This document shows positions 60,799-64,000 of a DNA stretch of 64,000 nt, one piece after another (positions within the stretch are counted from its first letter, which is position 1; each line of letters begins with the position of its first letter). The stretch spans positions 992,001 through 1,056,000 of the forward strand of contig NZ_CP170508.1 of assembly GCF_052055875.1 (NCBI RefSeq), written 5' to 3'. The notes under the pieces were generated by a model, which did no database searches, was not told the DNA's origin, and saw nothing but the letters and a program-made list of their open reading frames with translations. The stretch is from Methanosphaerula subterraneus. Its GTDB lineage: Archaea > Halobacteriota > Methanomicrobia > Methanomicrobiales > Methanospirillaceae. The position numbers and the translations under genes are program-made.

Positions 60799-61855
60799 TA
60801 CATTGATCACGATCATCCTGATCGCGGTGATCGTCTTCGTCTTTGCACGCGGGGTCGTGATCATTCAACCCTTCCAGCAGGGGCTTCAGATCAGGCTTGG
60901 AAAATATATCGGAAGGCTGAACCCGGGGTTCAAATGGGTCGTTCCGCTGATCACCAGGGTTGAGAAACTGGACCTGCGGACACAGGTCGTCGAGGTTCCG
61001 TCGCAGGAGGTGATCACCAAGGACAACTCGCCGACCAACGTGGATGCAATCGTCTTCATACGGGTGATCGATCCGGAGAAAGCATTCTTCCAGGTTGGAA
61101 ATTATAAAGGGGCGACCGTGGCCCTGGCCCAGACCACCCTTCGTGGTGTGATCGGGGACATGGAGCTCGACGAGGTGCTCTACAACCGGGACGTGATCAA
61201 TGCCCGCCTCCGTGACATGCTGGACAGGGAGACCGACCAGTGGGGGGTCAAGGTCGAACGGGTCGAGATCAAGGAGGTGGACCCGATCGGCGCCGTCAAG
61301 CAGGCGATGACCGAACAGACCTCCGCCGAGCGTGAAAGGAGGGCGGCGATCCTCCGTGCAGACGGAGAAAAGCGGTCTGCAATCCTCAAGGCCGAAGGGC
61401 TCCGGCAGTCGATGATCCTCGAGGCCGAGGGGGAGCGGCAGTCCAAGATCCTCCGTGCCGAAGGGGAGCGGCAGAGCAGAATTCTGGAGGCGCAGGGGCA
61501 GGCACAGGGGCTTCGGATCGTCTCGGTCGGGGCCCGTCCGCTCGATAAGCGTGCGATCACCGTTCTCTCACTCGATGCGCTGAAACAGATGGCGCAGGGG
61601 CAGGCCACCAAGATCATCTTCCCGTTCGAGATCTCGTCGCTGATCAAGCAGAGCGCACGGTTCCTCGGAGCGACCGAGGAACTCCCCGACGAGGAGAAGC
61701 CCTTTGCAGGAGACCTCGATGAGAGTATCCTCGGACCGACTCCCCAGACAGTGCAGGTCAATGAGATTCTGAAGGATATCGTCAAAAACATCCCGGATAC
61801 CCCTGAAGCAGGGGAGATGAAGACAAAAGAGAAGGTGGACTTTCCACCAGAATAA
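60785..61855 (+). CDS. Stomatin/SPFH (band 7) protein
   Basis: A 356-residue SPFH-domain protein: an N-terminal membrane helix (about 5-27), the band 7 domain (VVIIQPFQQGLQIRLGKYIG, VEVPSQEVITKDNSPTNVDA), and a long charged coiled coil (about 180-240, ERERRAAILRADGEKRSAIL with repeats ILKAEGLRQSMILEAEGERQ). Such proteins form membrane-microdomain rings and are usually paired with NfeD, as here (14-bp overlap). The terminator follows at 61875-61897. Confidence 0.92.
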   Translation: MALLDTLITIILIAVIVFVFARGVVIIQPFQQGLQIRLGKYIGRLNPGFKWVVPLITRVEKLDLRTQVVEVPSQEVITKDNSPTNVDAIVFIRVIDPEKAFFQVGNYKGATVALAQTTLRGVIGDMELDEVLYNRDVINARLRDMLDRETDQWGVKVERVEIKEVDPIGAVKQAMTEQTSAERERRAAILRADGEKRSAILKAEGLRQSMILEAEGERQSKILRAEGERQSRILEAQGQAQGLRIVSVGARPLDKRAITVLSLDALKQMAQGQATKIIFPFEISSLIKQSARFLGATEELPDEEKPFAGDLDESILGPTPQTVQVNEILKDIVKNIPDTPEAGEMKTKEKVDFPPE

Positions 61856-61874
61856 CTCTTTTTTTCCAGAGGAT

Positions 61875-61897
61875 ACCGCCATTCTGGGCGGTTTTTT
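61875..61897 (+). terminator. Intrinsic-type terminator after the stomatin gene
   Basis: ACCGCC (61875-61880) pairs with GGCGGT (61887-61892), followed by a run of T (61892-61897). It lies 20 bp past the stomatin stop. Confidence 0.7.
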
Positions 61898-61944
61898 CCG
61901 CCCCGCCAGCGAATCGGCGGTTCACTGAAGGCTCTCACGATCCA

Positions 61945-62478
61945 TTACATTATGGACATGATATCGCGCAGCAAAGCCCTGATATCGATCCAGATGATCA
62001 GTTCGTTTGTTTCCCTGTCCCTGACCTTCACCTTTCGTTTGATTATCCCCAGGATCGCGGAGTCCTCCCTGTTCATCGATGCCGAGGTATAATCGACCTG
62101 GTCTGCCTCGAACGTCGAGACTGAGGTGACATCGTCGACAAGGATCCCGACCTTTGAGCGTGTCATCCGATCATCGAGTACAATGATCCGCGATGCTTCA
62201 GATACAACCATACCGGTTTCACTGATATTGAGCCGGTGCTTGAGATCGATGATGGTCGTGATCTCCCCCCGAAGATCGATGATCCCCTGTACATAGACCG
62301 GTACATTGGGGAGTCTGGTGATCGAGGTATACTCGACCACCTCTTTCACATCAAACAGGTCGATGGCATAGTGTTCCTTCCCCAGAACAAACTCGACAAC
62401 CTGGATACTCTCCCGTTTCTTTTCGTTAGGAGCGACCGTTCTGGATTGCGCCTCTGACACGCCTGACTCGACCGTCAT
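61945..62478 (-). CDS. cheW: Chemotaxis coupling protein CheW
   Basis: A 177-residue CheW: VVEFVLGKEHYAIDLFDVKE, RLPNVPVYVQGIIDLRGEIT, VGILVDDVTSVSTFEADQ, RNG-like core DLRGEI. It bridges chemoreceptors to the CheA kinase. ATG 62478 (MTVESGVSEAQ) follows GGGAGTGCGG and lies 13 bp after the chemoreceptor stop, so the two are an operon. The frame extends to 62538, but those codons overlap the chemoreceptor end. Confidence 0.92.
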   Translation of the reverse strand: MTVESGVSEAQSRTVAPNEKKRESIQVVEFVLGKEHYAIDLFDVKEVVEYTSITRLPNVPVYVQGIIDLRGEITTIIDLKHRLNISETGMVVSEASRIIVLDDRMTRSKVGILVDDVTSVSTFEADQVDYTSASMNREDSAILGIIKRKVKVRDRETNELIIWIDIRALLRDIMSIM

Positions 62479-62491
62479 GATACCGCACTCC

Positions 62492-64000
62492 CTACTCCAC
62501 CCTGAATCTCTTGTTTGCTTCCATTGCTGTGACTGCAACTTTATTTACTTCTCCAACCATCCGGGTGATGTCGTCAAGGGAGGCGGTCGACTCTTCGGTG
62601 GCCGCCGCTGCATCGCCGGCCTCCTGTGCGGTCTGGTCGACGAGACGGGCGACTTCAGTGATACTGGCTGTGATCTCTTCGGTTGTCGCCGCCTGTTCTT
62701 CAGTTGCAGAGGCGACCTCGGATACACTCTTTGTCACTTTGTCGATGGCAGCGGCGATCTTATTGAAGGACTGCAATGTCTCGGTGACCATCTCCGAACC
62801 CATCTCCACCGTCCCCTTCGCTTCACCCATCGCAAGGGAGGCATGCTGGGTGTTCTTCTTCAGGTTACCGATCATCTCCTCGATGCGCTCTGCCGAGTTC
62901 CGGGACTCCTGGGCGAGCGATTTCACCTCTGTGGCGACGACGGCAAATCCGCGGCCTGCATCGCCGGCGCGGGCGGCTTCGATCGCTGCATTCAATGCAA
63001 GGAGGTTGGTCTGGTTGGCGAGATCGCGGATGAGAACGACGATCTTCGATATCTCGCCCATCTGCTTCTCCACATCGGTGACGATATCGTACACCTTTGC
63101 CGACGAGTTCGTGATCTCCACCATGCTCTTCTCAGCCTTGCTGGCCTGTTCTGCCCCCTTCTGCGACAGAACATTCGTATCATGCGAAAGAACGGAGACC
63201 GATTCCATGCTCGAGGTGATCTCCTCGATGGCGGCACTCATGTCCTGCATCGCCTTTGAGATCTGCTCGACACCGTCAGCAGCCTTCTCAGCATCCGAAC
63301 AGACATTGCCGGCATTCTTTGCCACCTGCTGGAGCCCTTTGCTGGCGTCCAGGATACTGTTGTTCGCATAGTCTGCTGTCGAGGTCAGCTCGATCATCTG
63401 CCTGTTGACCTCGCCGATATTCTTACGCAGGCTGGCGATCGTCGAACTGACCGCATTCTGAAGTTTCTCCAGGTGGTCATGCATTATTCTGGTATGCTCG
63501 TCGGATGGTGCCAGGTTATACTGAACGGTAAGATCGCCGGCAGCCATCATCTCGTACCGTTTCGACAGTTCTTCGATCTCGGTCTCGACATATTTCTGCG
63601 TCTTGGTGAGCCCAGTGACATTGGTGACCACTTCGACGTGTCCGACGTTCTCCCCTTTTGCATTCTGGATATACGAACAATCGACGGTGTAGAATTTGCC
63701 TGCCTGCTCGAAATCGGTGGAGTTGGATCCCTGCTTCAGTCGGGTGATACCACATTTCTGGGTATTGCAGATACTCGCACCCCAGTTGCTGCAGTGCTTG
63801 CCTATGAGCTCCTTACGGGGCTTTTTGAGTGTATCTTCAACAGCTTTGTTGACAAACGTCCATTTGCTGTCGAGGTCGGTAACCGTGATCGGGGTCTTGA
63901 TGGTATCCAGAATCGACTCGTAGAATATCGCCCTATCAGCAGCTTCCTCACCCAGCCGGACAGTCTCCGTGATATCGAAATTCGCGATATAGACATACTT
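62492..64000 (-). CDS. Methyl-accepting chemotaxis protein, 5' end outside window
   Basis: At least 502 residues, open to the right edge with no stop, so the start lies beyond the window. A PAS domain is visible (ESILDTIKTPITVTDLDSKW, HCSNWGASICNTQKCGITRL, VDCSYIQNAKGENVGHVEVV), with a cysteine set that could bind a cofactor. A HAMP-like or linker region follows (SKRYEMMAAGDLTVQYN), then the signalling domain with the hairpin tip RDLANQTNLLALNAAIEAAR, flanked by methylation helices. No membrane segment is seen in the visible part. The receptor feeds CheW just downstream. Confidence 0.93.
   Translation of the reverse strand, partial: KYVYIANFDITETVRLGEEAADRAIFYESILDTIKTPITVTDLDSKWTFVNKAVEDTLKKPRKELIGKHCSNWGASICNTQKCGITRLKQGSNSTDFEQAGKFYTVDCSYIQNAKGENVGHVEVVTNVTGLTKTQKYVETEIEELSKRYEMMAAGDLTVQYNLAPSDEHTRIMHDHLEKLQNAVSSTIASLRKNIGEVNRQMIELTSTADYANNSILDASKGLQQVAKNAGNVCSDAEKAADGVEQISKAMQDMSAAIEEITSSMESVSVLSHDTNVLSQKGAEQASKAEKSMVEITNSSAKVYDIVTDVEKQMGEISKIVVLIRDLANQTNLLALNAAIEAARAGDAGRGFAVVATEVKSLAQESRNSAERIEEMIGNLKKNTQHASLAMGEAKGTVEMGSEMVTETLQSFNKIAAAIDKVTKSVSEVASATEEQAATTEEITASITEVARLVDQTAQEAGDAAAATEESTASLDDITRMVGEVNKVAVTAMEANKRFRVE

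Overview
This window is chromosomal DNA from a methanogenic archaeon, most likely order Methanomicrobiales (Methanosphaerula/Methanoregula-like). The grounds are archaeal genes (SecD/SecF, RtcB with archease, F420 biosynthesis CofG, Fae-Hps, an F420:NADP oxidoreductase-like protein, an archaeal phosphoribulokinase, DUF2111 and DUF2551 proteins), BRE/TATA-type promoters, intron-containing tRNAs and high-GC coding sequence. The genus is inference. There are no rRNA genes, CRISPR arrays, prophages or complete insertion sequences.

1-8 kb: a sensor kinase, an ICMT-like membrane methyltransferase, fae-hps, then the probable operon arsR-hgcA-hgcB. HgcA and HgcB are the mercury-methylation proteins. 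Two palindromes of the form TTCA-N8-TGAA sit just upstream of arsR and of hgcA and look like shared operators. A tRNA-Trp gene follows, whose intron is itself a box C/D methylation guide, then an acyl-CoA synthetase.

8-15.6 kb (minus strand): a tightly packed operon of thioredoxin, F420:NADP oxidoreductase-like, HhH-GPD glycosylase, class II aldolase, MTA/MTI phosphorylase-like, 5'-deoxyadenosine deaminase-like and polysaccharide deacetylase genes, preceded by secF-secD.

15.8-26.3 kb (plus strand): DUF2551, archease and rtcB (tRNA splicing and RNA repair), DUF2111, then a complete biotin module. birA is followed by a palindrome matching the known BirA operator, then bioY, two ECF ATPases, the ECF T subunit, and pycB-pycA (biotin-dependent pyruvate carboxylase). 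Biotin uptake, attachment and use are thus encoded side by side.

26.3-45.6 kb: two tandem secreted proteins (papain-like protease, beta-helix, dockerin-like end), an intron-containing tRNA-Met, cofG-purC-purS-purQ, a ferredoxin:thioredoxin reductase subunit, a SIMPL protein, a decayed ynfA-like gene, a PAS-HTH regulator, tRNA-Val, Cys-rich proteins, an ABC-2 exporter, and a surface-protein group (TPR, beta-helix, and an SGNH hydrolase fused to a DUF3821-like domain, a membrane anchor and a cytoplasmic tail).

45.8-64 kb: HAD phosphatase, a methyltransferase-like protein that has lost its catalytic NPPY motif, a KaiB-domain sensor kinase, an iron-sulfur flavoprotein, several small unknowns, SixA, an ABC ATPase, a hydrolase, a kinase gene fragment, phosphoribulokinase (with Fae-Hps it suggests the reductive hexulose-phosphate pathway), a 5'-nucleotidase/SoxB-like phosphatase, NfeD-stomatin, CheW, and a chemoreceptor that runs off the right edge.
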